NCBI GenBank assembly: GCA_006176705.1
Contig: QRFJ01002090.1
Location: forward strand, 62,001 to 126,000
Reading direction: 5' to 3'
Origin: Cocos nucifera
Lineage: Eukaryota > Streptophyta > Magnoliopsida > Arecales > Arecaceae
DNA: 64,000 nucleotides
Both the position numbers and the translations under genes were made by a program. Below the pieces are notes generated by a model. The model was not told the DNA's origin and did not search any database. It was given only the letters and a program-made list of their open reading frames with translations. Positions 1 to 11,136 of this stretch are shown here, one piece after another. Every line of letters begins with the position of its first letter. The first letter of the stretch is position 1.

Positions 1-305
1 ATAAAGATTGGCTTAGGAACTACAAAATAGTTTTGGGTTCCGAGAAGTTAACCCATATTTTGGACTAGGACCCTCCCACCTTGCCAACCCATCCATCCAC
101 TGAACAGAGAGCATCTCTGGAGAAATGGATAGACGAAGATAATAAGGCCAGATATTACATGTTGGGCTCGATGTCTGATGAGCTCCAGCGCCAACATGAA
201 GATATCGAAATTGCTCACCAAATGTTGGCTCACCTGCAGGAGATGTTTGGTGAACAGAGTCGCGCAGCCAAATATCAAGTCATGAAATAACTTTTTAAGG
301 CTAAG

Positions 306-1061
306 ATGCATGATGGGCAGTCAGTCCAAGATCACTATCTGATAATGATCAAGGACATGGAAGAGCTTGAGAAGCTCGGTGTGAAGTTGGACTTGGATCT
401 ACAGAACGATATTATTCTGCAATCCTTGACTGATGCATATGGGCAATTCATCATGAATTACCACATGCATAAACTTCAGAATTCCTTGGCCGAATTAATG
501 AATATGCTGGTCACCGCTGAGCTTTCTATGAAAGGTTCTAAAGGCTCAGTTCTTGCTATGGAATGGACTTTTTCCAAAAGAAAGTCTTATGGAAAGAAAA
601 AGAAGTCTGCAAAAAAGCAAAAGGTGGAAGAAACTAAGAAGAAGAAGGCAGAGCCGAAGAAAAAAGCCGATGTCAAAATAAAGTGTTTCCATTGCAACAG
701 TGACTTCCATTGGAAGCGGAACTACCCTACTTACCTGGCCACCCTGAAGAACAAGAAGGAAGGTCCTTCTGGAGGTATGCTCGTTATTGAGTCTAACCTT
801 ACGGTTTCTTCTACATCCAGTTGGGTGCTTGACTCTGGTTCTAGTGCTCATCTGTGCACTTCTATGCAGGGTCTTGAGGATAGCAGGAGGCTGAGGGATG
901 GACACATGATCCTATGCATCGGTAATGGAGCAAGAGTTGCTGCAGTAGCCGTGGGAACATACCCTCTTCGATTACCATCTGGTTTAGACTTAGTTTTGAA
1001 AGACTGTTATTTTGTGCCTGCAGCTAGTAGAAATTTGATTTCTGTTTCATGCTTAGCATAA
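306..1061 (+). CDS. Cop-1 copy A: gag C-terminus, nucleocapsid and protease fragment
   Basis: This 251-residue open segment starts just after the TAA at 288-290 and is the longest intact stretch of copy A. It carries the end of gag, a lysine-rich linker (about residues 90-120), a degraded zinc knuckle and the copia aspartic-protease segment with the DSGS active-site motif after WVL. The knuckle has lost its last cysteine: the RNYP here reads RNCP in copy B, and the glycine before His is changed to Phe. It ends at a TAA at 1059-1061 where copy B reads CAA. In the family this protease cuts the gag-pol polyprotein inside virus-like particles. The lost knuckle cysteine argues against function. 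Confidence 0.85.
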   Translation: MHDGQSVQDHYLIMIKDMEELEKLGVKLDLDLQNDIILQSLTDAYGQFIMNYHMHKLQNSLAELMNMLVTAELSMKGSKGSVLAMEWTFSKRKSYGKKKKSAKKQKVEETKKKKAEPKKKADVKIKCFHCNSDFHWKRNYPTYLATLKNKKEGPSGGMLVIESNLTVSSTSSWVLDSGSSAHLCTSMQGLEDSRRLRDGHMILCIGNGARVAAVAVGTYPLRLPSGLDLVLKDCYFVPAASRNLISVSCLA

Positions 1062-1379
1062 GAAGGCTATGTGATTACCTTCTTTAAGGATCATTGTAAC
1101 ATTCTTTATGAAAGAAATAAAATTGCAAATGGTTTCCTTATTAATGGTCTTTATCAGCTACATATTGATGTACCTGTTCTAACTATCAAGCAAAATGTGA
1201 ATGCCAAATGACCTAGGGATAGTCCAAATGATAGATATCTATGGCACCTGAGATTAGGTCATATAGCAGAAAATAGGATCAACAAATTGGAGAAAAATGG
1301 GCTATTGAGTCCATTGACTTCTGAGTCATATCCAACTTGTGAATCTTGTCTTCAAGGCAAAATGACTAAACTCCCTTTT

Positions 1380-1404
1380 NNNNNNNNNNNNNNNNNNNNN
1401 NNNN
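1380..1404. other. Assembly gap, 25 N, in copy A
   Basis: The sequence left of the Ns ends CTCCCTTTT and right of them resumes ATAGGACATGGGG. Copy B (about 9400-9415) reads through the same place with only about one base between those ends, so the 25 N represent essentially no missing sequence. Confidence 0.95.
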
Positions 1405-3948
1405 ATAGGACATGGGGAGAGGGGCCACAGATCTCTTGCCCTAGTACATATTGAGTGTGCGGCCCATTTGCATGTTGCGGCTAGAGGCAATTTTGTCACT
1501 TCGTTATCTTACCGATGATCTTTGTCTAGGTATGAGTATGTGTATCTTATGAGACACAAGTCTGAAGCTTTTAAAAAGTTCAAAGAATTCAGACATGAAC
1601 TAGAAAAACAAACTGAAAAACCATTAAGGTTCTTCGATTTAGATCGGGAGGGTGAATACCTTAGCCGGGGAATTCCTAGACTATCTAAAGAAAAATGGCC
1701 ATAGGTCTCTCAAGTAGACTCCACTAGGAACACCTCAATCAATGGAGTTTCAGAGATGGAGAAATCGAACCCTATTAGATATGGTTCGATCCATGATGAG
1801 CTTCACAGACCTCCCTGATTTTCTTGGGACACTCATTGTTACTTCAATTTATCTTACTGAATAGGTGTCCCTCTAAGACCGTTCCTACCACAACCGTATG
1901 AGATATGTACAGTAAGAAATCAAGTCTGAGTTCATCTACAGAATTGATTGTCCGCTCATTGTAAAGACAACAAGGATAAGTTAGAGTTTGCCTTTTAGAT
2001 CTCCGTATCAGGATATCCTAAAGAATTAGTACTATCTACAGTCCAGAAGACACAGGATGGAGTCGATATTGCCCATTCTTCTTGAAAAATAGTTCTGCAA
2101 AAGCGGCATGGAAATAGATCAAGCTTGATGAGAAAGTCTCACTAAAACAGCTAAGGACCAATGGAACCAATCAGGTGAGCCAATAAGAACACTTACCTCC
2201 TCCACCTCGTAGATCGAAAGAGTTTTCCGTCTCCGTGAAAGATACTTAGATTATTTTCAGAGGAAGTAAAGGAAATGTTTCCTCGTAGGTGAATGATGCT
2301 CATGGAGAATGATTTCCAAAACCTATAATGAGGCGATATCAGATATGCGACTTTCAAAAAATGGCTAGAGGCAATGCAAGTCGAAATTGACTCGATGCAC
2401 TCAAAGCCAAGTCTGGATCTTGCGTAGATCCACCAGAAGGTATAGTACCTATTTGGGTGTAAATGGTCTTCAAGAGAAAGATTGGTGCAGCATGGGAATG
2501 TGGAGACATTCAAGGCTAGATATTGGCAAAGGTTTATATGTCAGGCGCGGAAGAATCAACTATCAGGATACCTTTCCTAGTGGCTATGTGCTTAAAAAAT
2601 CCATCCGCACATTGGCTTGCGTTTGCAGCCTATTTTGATTATGAAAATTGGCAAATGGGACGTGTTTGAAAAGACATCCTAAATGGATATCTTGAGGAAG
2701 ATATCTATATTGGAACATCCGCTAGTTTCATTATTCAGTTGATGCTGATCACAAGGTTTGCAAGCTGCAAAGGTCCATATATTGGACTTAAGCAAGCATT
2801 CTCGGAGCTGAGATCATCGTTTCAATGATGTGATACAAAAGTTTGTTTCATAAAAATTGAAGAGAAAACCGTGTGGGTTTTTCAAAAAAAGAATCAATGG
2901 GGGAAGCCGGCTGTGTTGGTTTGTCTTCTGTATTGTATGTGAGTTACATTCTCCTTATTGGAAATGATATTTCCCATGTGACGACAGTCAAAATGTGCTG
3001 TCCAAGGAATTCTCCATTGAAAGACCTTAGGGAAAGCATCCTTATTCTAGGGAATTAAGGTTCTATTAGGGATAGACCGAATAGGATGCTAGGACTTTTC
3101 ACAAAGATGTACAGTAGAGGAAGTCTAAAGAGGTTTAGTATGAAAAGCTCTAAGAGGGATTAATACCCTTTCAAACATGGTATTCAGTCTTTCCAAAAGA
3201 TGTTTTTTTTTTTTTTTTTCTGCCCCAGCACCACCTGAGGAAATAGAACGCATGAGCAAGATCCCTTATGCTTCGCAATAGGCGAGCCTCATTGTTATGC
3301 CATGCTATGTCACGACCTGATATATGCCCATTGCCGTGAGTGTCACAAGCAGTTTATCAGTCGAAATCCAGATAAAGAAACACTGAACTTCTGTGAAATG
3401 TATCCTTAAAGTACTGGGAGAGAAACTAAGGATACAATGTTGATCTGTTGAGAATCGCAGTCCAGGAGATACACAGACTCAGATTTCATGTCTGATATAG
3501 ATGATCGAAAGTCGACATCTGCAGTCTGTTTGTGTTGGCAATGGTTGGTGCTTTCGGCTGGAAGAGTTCCAAGCAAACCATGCTTAGCGGATTCCACCAT
3601 AGCCAAGCAGAATATATCCGCTGGCATCAGAGCTGTGAAGAAGGAGCTTCTAGGTATAAGGAAGTTTGCCACAGAAATTAGAGTAGATGCCATCAGATGC
3701 CATTCCTCATACTGCGACAACAATGGCGCCATAGCCCTTGCTAAGGAGCCGAGGTCTCACCAAAAATCCAAGACATTGAGTGGGATATCACCTCATCCGC
3801 CCGTTACTCGAGAAGGGTTACGTCGAGTCAAGAGAGTCAACTCCATAGGATTAATTGTGGCAGAATCCACTTACAAAGTCGTTGGCCAGCAGAAGTTCGA
3901 AGCGCTACCTTGAGAAATGGGACTTAGACTTGTAGCAAATTGGCTTTA

Positions 3949-3963
3949 GGACAAGTGGGAGAT
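3949..3963 (+). promoter_or_regulatory. Polypurine tract, copy A
   Basis: GGACAAGTGGGAGAT lies directly between the pol stop codon and the TG that opens the 3' LTR. In this family it would prime plus-strand DNA synthesis. The same purine block stands before the LTRs of copy B and of the copy at 40723. Confidence 0.85.
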
Positions 3964-6233
3964 TGTTAGATATATGTGCCCTAGAAGCCAGAATTAGCTG
4001 ACACTTGTAATACACTTCCAAGGACAAAATTATAATTTTGACTAAAAGCAATGAATGGGTTATTTTCTATCACAAATGTGTATTTAGTGTCTGTGATACA
4101 TCCTTTGAGTTAATGGCAATGATAATTCATATTTTCAAGAGTTGAAAATTTAAGACATGAATAATCATTATTAACTCATAAAATGCTCCCGACCATAGGA
4201 TCATCATGAGGATGGTGGTTGATCCAGAAGGTTGGTGTACAATTACTTCTCTTTAGTAGATGAGTCTTGAGTCTATGGTGTAGAGACACCAGAGCGATAG
4301 TACAGGTACTCGTTAGAGAATGAGGGCACTGAGCGAGACCATCTCGAGTAGTCATTAGGGAGTTTACCTTCTCATCAATGACTGACTCGATGCTGCAGTA
4401 GTGTATCTGGTTCTTTGACCTGAGCTGCATCGGCAGTTCACCTTGAGGGTATTATAGTTTGACTACACCATTACTCGGTCTCTTAGCCATATGGAACCCT
4501 GAGGTGTATGTTGGCTATAACATGTTCATTGAAAGAACTGGATTGCATCAAGATGGAATCTATCTACCTCGGTGGTAGAGGAACAGCCCTATGATGATCA
4601 TGAGAATCAAGTCCAGAAATTCATGGCCATGGTAGAGTGAAATAATAGAAAGTGTTTCTATTTAGATTTTCACATGGACTCGAATCGATGATTATCATAT
4701 GACAGAGACTAGGGTTTGACGAGTTACCTAACCCTAATCTTGATCGAGGCTCAAGATAGATGAACTTAATTACACAGGTAGCTGCACCAAGAGGTTCGCA
4801 TTCAGCTCTGATGGTTTGCCACCATATACTGCTAGGTGTCACTGGGATTTTGGGAGCAATTAGAATGATTTAGATGATCGATTCATTCTAGCTGTTCGAA
4901 TCAGAAGAGTTCTGATCCATCGAAAGGAGTTTTGATGATGTCGATGATAGAGATCATGACATATCCCATTACCATACAAAACTGAACCTAACTGGGTCAC
5001 ACAAATAAGGGTTTGAATATGGTGATCATCAATTGAACTGATCCAGTTCAATTGATCTGAATGAGATTCAATTAGTTTCAAGGAAATCACGCTAGCACTC
5101 GATTGAACCTAACATTCTTCTTTTACTATTATAAATAAGTTGTCCTGTCTGAGCCAAAGGAGTTTGTGCTCAATCAGAGGCCTTCATAATGGTCTGACTA
5201 GAGGTTGTCTAAGTCAGAAAAGGTTGTCTTATTTTGTAAGATATTACCTATCATTTTTGGTCACCTGCCATTTCTTGTTCTTTGACTTTGGTCAAAAGTC
5301 TACCTTTGATTGGTCAAACATTGACCATTGACACTTTGACTTTTGACCACATGTCATGCACCTATTAGAGAGCTGGTGGGGGCCTGTCCCCCTGCCAGAA
5401 CCTAGCAAGGAAGAGGGTGCACGCCACCCTTGGCGTGTGCCCAAGTTGGAGGCGCCTTGGAGTCCTTGTTGGACAAGGACTCCATCTCCTTTTTGGATTC
5501 CAATTAGAGTTCTCCCTAAAACCAACTTTGACTGGTCTTAGGCACCCGCTAAGGAGGAATCCAGGGGACTCTATTCCCACCAATCAAATTTAGATCTGAT
5601 TTCACAAAGGGTTGTGATTGGTTGGGAAGAAGAGGAGTTGGATCACGCTTAGTCTATAAATAAGACCCTGCACCCAACTCAGATAAAAAGATTGATTTAA
5701 GAAACCCCACACCCTAAGGCTGCCTCTCCCCTCTTCCTCCACACCAAACCACCTTCTCCCCTTCCTCTCCACATCCAAAAGGAGTTTTGGACCTTGGTTG
5801 GTGCGATCCAGGCAAGAGAAAGGCGAACAAAAGCAAGAAGGCTGCACTACTGTAAAGGACGACTGCTGATCTTCAAAAGGGGTTTTGAAGATCCTCTAGA
5901 TCAGATCTAGATTTGATTTTTGGAAATGTGATAGAGAAGAAGAGGATCTCCAGATCTAGCATGAGTGGATATCGGTAGAGGCAAGGCGCTTGCGTGGCTA
6001 GATCCAGAACCTTCCGCTGCAAACAAGATCATCAACGAGTAATAGGATTATCCAAATTAGGTAAATTAAATTTGATTTAATTTCTCATTATTTTATTTTA
6101 TTTATTAAAATAATAAGAATCAGATCTGAAGCATCCCAGATCTGATATAGATCAAAGAAAAAAATTTTGAAATATATCTCTTGATCTGATCAGATCTAAA
6201 CGAACCTGGACCGAAAAATCAGTATTTCCCTTT
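3964..6233 (+). repeat. Cop-1 3' LTR, copy A (~2.27 kb)
   Basis: It starts TGTTAGATATATG right after the polypurine tract and follows the LTR of copy B at 11926 over its whole length, with scattered one-base differences. The full LTR of copy D ends CCTTCA before its primer site; here the end reads CCCTTTAGG, so the terminal CA is lost where the next repeat begins. It contains a TATA box at 5653 and the paired hairpin-forming segments described for copy B. Small ORFs inside it are not thought to be genes. Confidence 0.92.
5653..5662 (+). promoter_or_regulatory. LTR TATA box, copy A
   Basis: TCTATAAATA, about 570 bases before the LTR end, is identical in the LTRs of copies B, D and the one at 41179. 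It is the best candidate for the core promoter of the element, with the R region starting shortly downstream. Confidence 0.65.
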
Positions 6234-7752
6234 AGGAGGCGGGCTGAATTGGATTCTATAAAATTTTAACTAAATTTGCTTTCTAAAACAAGTATGTGCT
6301 TTTGATTTTAACTTAAGGTGTTGGTTTGAAATGAAACAATATAAGCAGCAGTTAGTTTTACGATAAGCAAATGCTATGAAAAATTTGAAAGCTAATCTAA
6401 ACAAATAATAAACAGTGAAGCAAGATATGAGAGCACAACACAAACACACAAGATTTATAGTGGTTCGGAAGTAATCCACTCCGTACATCCACTCTCCAAG
6501 CTTCTTTGAGATTTCTATTATATAATCTATTCTTGATTATAGTGTATTTGTTTTTCTGGCTCACACAATAAAATCTAGTTTGATTTTCATAGTACACCAA
6601 TCAAAACCCAATACTGTTATTTTTTTGGGTTCACCCAAACAATCCAGTGTATTTTTGGGTCACCAACCAAAACCTAACAATATTTAATTTTGGATTGGAT
6701 GGGCTTTAATTCCTAAGTTTCTTTCCTTTCAAAAAAATTATTAAAGAAATAAAATTATAAGTAAAAAATTATTTTAGCACCATATAAAGAATAGACTTTA
6801 GCTCCTTAAATCTCAGAAAAAACTGATAGTTTGCTTGTATTTGGAAGCTTGGCTTTTCTTCAAATGTGCTGAGAGGATGTGGAAGATGTTGGAGAAGTTA
6901 CTTTTGAATATTCACTGAAATCTATGCACACTTTTCTTCTCGTTTTTCTTTTTTCTTTGGATTGTTCATGTTCCTCACCGAAACTGAAAGATTTCTCTCT
7001 TGAAATCCCTTAATTCTTTTTTTGTTTAATGATTCTCCATTCTTTTAAATATCTTTAGAGATGGTTGGAGGAGAGTTCTAGCCATTGGGAGCTCTAAAAT
7101 AGCCATTGCAAACTATCCTTGAAGGCATTCCGTTGCAAAACGAGATCTCTGTTTTTCACGAGACCTCTCGCTTAGATTTCAAGACCTCTTAGTTTGAATG
7201 AGAACATTCTCACCAAAAGCTATGGAGACCTGTTGAGAATCCATAAAATCTTTAATTTCAGAGTATAAAACTAAGTTTCTATTCTTCATGAGATCAAAGA
7301 GATGTTCTTGAGTTCAACTTGAGATCTCATTCGAATTCATGCCAGAATCATTTGTGCATGCCAGTCCACTCGAGAGCTCTCAAAAAATTTCAAATGTTCT
7401 CGAAAATTCTCAAAAACTTTTTAAGAGATTTTTGCTTTCAATCAAGGAGATTAATTTTTATTTAAATTTTACTTTATGTCTTTCTTATTTTTGTCAAAGA
7501 GCTCTCTTTCTTCTTGATCTTTGGAGCTTAAAAACAATCTTTTCTTAAAGATTCTGGACTTGATAAATTTTTGTAGATCTTTTCTTAAATGATTTCTTCA
7601 ATTTTAAATACCTTAAAAAACACCTATATCCATTCATGAAATAATGGTTTAATAATCAAACACTCAAAGTTTTGGCAATTATTCAAAATCAATCATGAGG
7701 GTCAAAATAGTCAATTTGGGCATGCAGGGTGATTTGAAGGATCTTATTTGCA
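6234..7752. repeat. 1.5 kb repeat next to Cop-1 LTR, first copy
   Basis: It begins AGGAGGCGGGCTGAATTGG and includes TAGTGGTTCGGAAG and repeated GAGACCTCT-type words. The same sequence follows the copy B LTR at 14204-15722, with differences that are mostly one-base indels in both copies. I see no coding sequence. The opening block and the TAGTGGTTCGG segment resemble parts of plant copia (Sirevirus-type) LTRs known to me, so it may be a fragment of such an LTR; that assignment is weak. Confidence 0.8.
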
Positions 7753-7963
7753 TTTGGTAACTTTCCACCTAAAATGAGTCAGTTGGTGAGACCGCACCAC
7801 CCACTAGAAATCATTAATCGTGGAGATTTTCGCATCTCTACAGAGGGAGTGTAGGGATCCGAGAAAATAGTGGGAGCTAATTTGTTTAAAAATAAAATCC
7901 TAAATAAATTGGTCAAGTCAAAATTATAGTATCTAACTAGAATCTTTGACTCTCTACAGAAAA
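7753..7963 (+). other. Partial 5' leader of Cop-1 copy B
   Basis: The sequence from AAAATGAGTCAG to the gag ATG matches the reverse complement of the gag-proximal leader in copies D and E (about 45363-45555). The rest of the ~1.86 kb leader, the primer site and the 5' LTR are missing; instead the 1.5 kb repeat abuts at 7752. Confidence 0.85.
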
Positions 7964-8511
7964 ATGTCTGCGTCCAACCCATTGGCACGTATCCTGGACA
8001 CACATAGACTGACCGGACCCAATTATAAAGATTGGCTCAGGAACTACAAAATTAGTTTTGGGTTCTGAGAAGTTAACCCATGTTTTGGACCAGGACCCTC
8101 CCACCTTACCAGCCCGTCCATCTGTTGAACAGAGAGCGTCTCTGGAAAAATGGATAGACGAAGATAATAAGGCCAGATATTACATGTTGGGCTCGATGTC
8201 TGATGAGCTCCAGCGCCAACATGAGGATATCGGGACTGCTCGCCAAATGTTGGCTCACCTGCAGGAGATGTTTGGTGAACAGAGTCGCGCAGCCAAATAT
8301 CAAGTCACGAAATGACTTTTTAAGGCTAAGATGCGTGATGGGCAGTCAGTCCAAGATCACTGTCTGACAATGATCAAGGACATGGAAGAGCTTGAGAAGC
8401 TCGGTGTGAAGTTAGACTTGGACCTGCAGAACGATATTATTCTGCAATCCTTGACTGATGCATATGGGCAATTCATCATGAATTACCACATGCATAAACT
8501 TCAGAAATTCC

Positions 8512-9456
8512 TTGGCCGAATTAATGAATATGCTGGTTACCGCTGAGCTTTCTATGAAAGGTTCTAAAGGCTCAGTTCTTGCTATGGAACGGACTTCTTC
8601 CAAAAGAAAGTCTTATGGAAAGAAAAAGAAGTCTGTGAAAAAGCAAAAGGTGGAAGGATCAAAGAAGAAGAAGGCAGAGCCGAAGAAGAAGGCCGATGTC
8701 AAAGGAAAGTGTTTCCATTGCAACAGCGACGGCCATTGGAAGCGGAACTGCCCTACTTACCTGGCCACCCTGAAGAACAAGAAGGAAGGTCCTTCTGGAG
8801 GTATGCTCGTTATTGAGTCTAACCTTACGATTTCTTCTGCATCCAGTTGGGTGCTTGACTCTGGTTCTAGTGCTCATCTGTGCACTTCTATGCAGGGTCT
8901 TGAGGATAGCAGGAGGCTGAGGGATGGAGACATGATCCTACGCATCGGTAATGGAGCAAGAGTTGCTGCAGTAGCCGTGGGAACATACCCTCTTCGATTA
9001 CCATCTGGTTTAGACTTAGTTTTGAAAGACTGTTATTTTGTGCCTGCAGCTAGCAGGAATTTGATTTCTGTTTCATGCTTAGCACAAGAAGGTTATGTGA
9101 TCACCTTCTTTAAGGACCATTGTAACATTCTTTATGAAAGAAATAAAATTGCAAATGGTTTCCTTATTAATGGTCTTTATCAGCTACATATTGATGTACC
9201 TGTTCTAACTATCGAGCAAAACGTGAATGCCAAACGACCTAGGGATAGTCCAAACGATAGATATCTATGGCACCTGAGATTAGGTCATATAGCAGAAGAT
9301 AGGATCAACAAATTGGAGAAAAATGGGCTATTGAGTCCATTGACTTTCGAGTCATATCCAACTTGTGAATCTTGTCTTCAAGGCAAAATGACTAAACTCC
9401 CTTTTGTAGGACATGGGGAGAAGGGCCACAGATCTCCTTGCCCTAGTACATACTGA
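8512..9456 (+). CDS. Cop-1 copy B: nucleocapsid, protease and pre-integrase segment
   Basis: This open segment of 314 residues starts in the last part of gag. A lysine-rich region (residues 31-66) leads to a complete CCHC knuckle, CFHCNSDGHWKRNC, at residues 67-80, which in this family binds RNA. The aspartic-protease motif DSGS is at residues 116-119. The pre-integrase zinc region has His254, His259, Cys285 and Cys288 in the usual HHCC order. The true frame enters from upstream through a one-base gain near 8505, so the ATG used here is not a natural start. The frame leaves for integrase at a shift near 9420. Confidence 0.92.
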   Translation: MAELMNMLVTAELSMKGSKGSVLAMERTSSKRKSYGKKKKSVKKQKVEGSKKKKAEPKKKADVKGKCFHCNSDGHWKRNCPTYLATLKNKKEGPSGGMLVIESNLTISSASSWVLDSGSSAHLCTSMQGLEDSRRLRDGDMILRIGNGARVAAVAVGTYPLRLPSGLDLVLKDCYFVPAASRNLISVSCLAQEGYVITFFKDHCNILYERNKIANGFLINGLYQLHIDVPVLTIEQNVNAKRPRDSPNDRYLWHLRLGHIAEDRINKLEKNGLLSPLTFESYPTCESCLQGKMTKLPFVGHGEKGHRSPCPSTY

Positions 9457-10111
9457 TGTGTGCGGCCCATTTGATGTGCCGGCTAGAGGCAATTTTGTCT
9501 ACTTCATTACCTTTACCGATGATCTGTCTAGGTATGGGTATGTGTATCTTATGAGACACAAGTCTGAAGCTTTTGAAAAGTTCAAAGAATTCAGACATGA
9601 AGTAGAAAAACAAACTGAAAAACCCATTAAGGTTCTTCGATCAGATCGAGGAGGTGAATACCTTAGCCGGGAATTCCTAGACTATCTAAAGGAAAATGGC
9701 ATAGTCTCTCAATGGACTCCACCAGGAACACCTCAACTCAACGGGGTTTCAGAATGGAGAAATCGGACTCTATTGGATATGGTTCGATCCATGATGAGCT
9801 TCACAGACCTCCCTGATTTTCTTTGGGGACACTCATTGTTAACTTCAATCTATCTACTGAATAGGGTTCCCTCTAAAACCGTTCCTACCACACCGTATGA
9901 GATATGGCACGGTAAGAAACCAAGTCTGAGTCATCTCAGAATTTGGGGTTGTCCGGCTCATGTCAAAAGACAACAAGCGGACAAGTTAGAGTTTAGGTCC
10001 TTTAGAGCTCGATTCATAGGATATCCTAAAGAGTCATTAGGATACTATTTCTACATTCCAGAAGACCACAATGTGATTGTGAGTCGACATGCCATCTTTC
10101 TTGAAAAATAG
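9413..10111 (+). CDS. Cop-1 copy B: integrase core segment
   Basis: This 232-residue open segment is the retroviral-type integrase core. The catalytic triad is Asp15 (HTDVCGP), Asp78 (SDRGGEY) and Glu114 (NGVSEWRN), with exactly 35 residues between the last two. Downstream, the copia-specific block after the core includes GKKPSLSHLRIWGCPAHV, and the frame stops with FLEK then TAG at 10109-10111. The same stop is at the same place in copies A, D and E. In the family the enzyme joins element cDNA to host DNA. Its ATG is internal to the polyprotein; the natural N-terminus is the HHCC region in the previous segment. Confidence 0.93.
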   Translation: MGRRATDLLALVHTDVCGPFDVPARGNFVYFITFTDDLSRYGYVYLMRHKSEAFEKFKEFRHEVEKQTEKPIKVLRSDRGGEYLSREFLDYLKENGIVSQWTPPGTPQLNGVSEWRNRTLLDMVRSMMSFTDLPDFLWGHSLLTSIYLLNRVPSKTVPTTPYEIWHGKKPSLSHLRIWGCPAHVKRQQADKLEFRSFRARFIGYPKESLGYYFYIPEDHNVIVSRHAIFLEK

Positions 10112-10309
10112 TTTATTCAAGACAGCGGCATTGGAAAATAGATCAAGCTTGATGAGAAAGTCTCACAAGTGGAACGAGCTAAGGACCAATTGGAACCAAA
10201 TCAGGTTGAGCCAATAAGAACACTACCTCCTCCACCTCGTAGATCGGAAAGAGTTTTCCCATCCCCCTGAGAAGATACTTAGGTATTATTTCAGAGGAAG
10301 TAGAGGAAA

Positions 10310-11032
10310 ATGTTCCTCGTAGGTAATGGTGCTCATGGTGATGATCCCAAAACCTACAACGAGGCGATATCAGATATCGACTCCGAGAAATGGCTAGAGG
10401 CAATGCAGTCAGAAATTGACTCGATGCACTCAAACCAAGTCTGGACCTTGGTAGATCCACCAGAAGGTATAGTACCTATTGGGTGTAAATGGATCTTCAA
10501 GAGAAAGATTGGTGCAGATGGGAATGTGGAGACATTCAAGGCTAGACTAGTGGCAAAAGGTTATAGTCAACGCGAAGGCATTGACTATCAGGATACCTTT
10601 TCCCCAGTGGCTATGCTAAAATCCATCCGCACATTGCTTGCCGTTGCAGCCTATTTCGATTATGAAATATGGCAAATGGACGTGAAAACGGCATTCCTAA
10701 ATGGATATCTTGAGGAAGATATCTATATGGAACAGCCGCTAGGTTTCACATCCAGTGATACTGATCACAAGGTTTGCAAGCTGCAAAGGTCCATATATGG
10801 ACTTAAGCAAGCATCTCGGAGCTGGAACACTCGTTTCAATGATGTGATCAAAAAGTTTGGTTTCATCAAAAATGAAGAGGAACCATGTGTTTTCAAAAAG
10901 GTCAGTGGGAGCGCTGTTGTCTTCCTCGTATTGTACGTGGATGACATCCTCCTTATTGGGAATGATATTCCCATGTTGACGATCAGTCAAAATATGGTTG
11001 TCCAAGGAATTCTCCATGAAAGACCTAGGTGA
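10310..11032 (+). CDS. Cop-1 copy B: reverse transcriptase segment (RVT_2)
   Basis: This 240-residue open segment is a copia reverse transcriptase. Conserved blocks are WIFKRKIGADG (61-71), the catalytic Asp124 in QMDVKTAFLNG, the LKQASRSW block (165-172) and YVDD at 209-212, giving all catalytic aspartates. The frame breaks after PML at about 10985; the remainder (SKEFSMKDLGEASFILG) continues in another frame to about 11110. The tether between the integrase stop at 10111 and this segment is open only in pieces. It would copy element RNA to cDNA in the cytoplasm if it were made. Confidence 0.93.
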   Translation: MFLVGNGAHGDDPKTYNEAISDIDSEKWLEAMQSEIDSMHSNQVWTLVDPPEGIVPIGCKWIFKRKIGADGNVETFKARLVAKGYSQREGIDYQDTFSPVAMLKSIRTLLAVAAYFDYEIWQMDVKTAFLNGYLEEDIYMEQPLGFTSSDTDHKVCKLQRSIYGLKQASRSWNTRFNDVIKKFGFIKNEEEPCVFKKVSGSAVVFLVLYVDDILLIGNDIPMLTISQNMVVQGILHERPR

Positions 11033-11136
11033 AGCATCCTTTATTCTAGGAATTAAGGTCTATAGGGATAGACCGAATAGGATGCTAGGACTTTCACAGA
11101 AGATGTACATAGAGGAAAGTACTAAAGAGGTTTAGT

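Larger units (their letters stand above)
1..3949 (+). pseudogene. Cop-1 copy A, broken gag-pol (Ty1/copia), 5' end outside window
   Basis: This is the left copy of the Cop-1 gag-pol. It enters the window about 60 bases inside gag and runs to the TAG at 3947-3949. The order is copia: gag (1 to ~660), CCHC knuckle and protease (~680-1060), pre-integrase zinc region and integrase (~1070-2092), reverse transcriptase (~2380-3000), RNase H (~3120-3949). Gag ends at a TAA at 288-290, where copies B, D and E have TGA; a TAG at 2090-2092 ends integrase as in the others. Beyond ~1060 the frame is lost every few tens of bases through one-base gains and losses, and a run of 17 T (3203-3219) is absent from the other copies. 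It is not functional as read; part of the damage may be sequence error. Confidence 0.93.

Noticed and set aside
546..905. 119-residue minus-strand ORF (and the similar 44447-44743, 52214-52432)
   Set aside because: These are antisense shadows of the lysine-rich gag and protease region.
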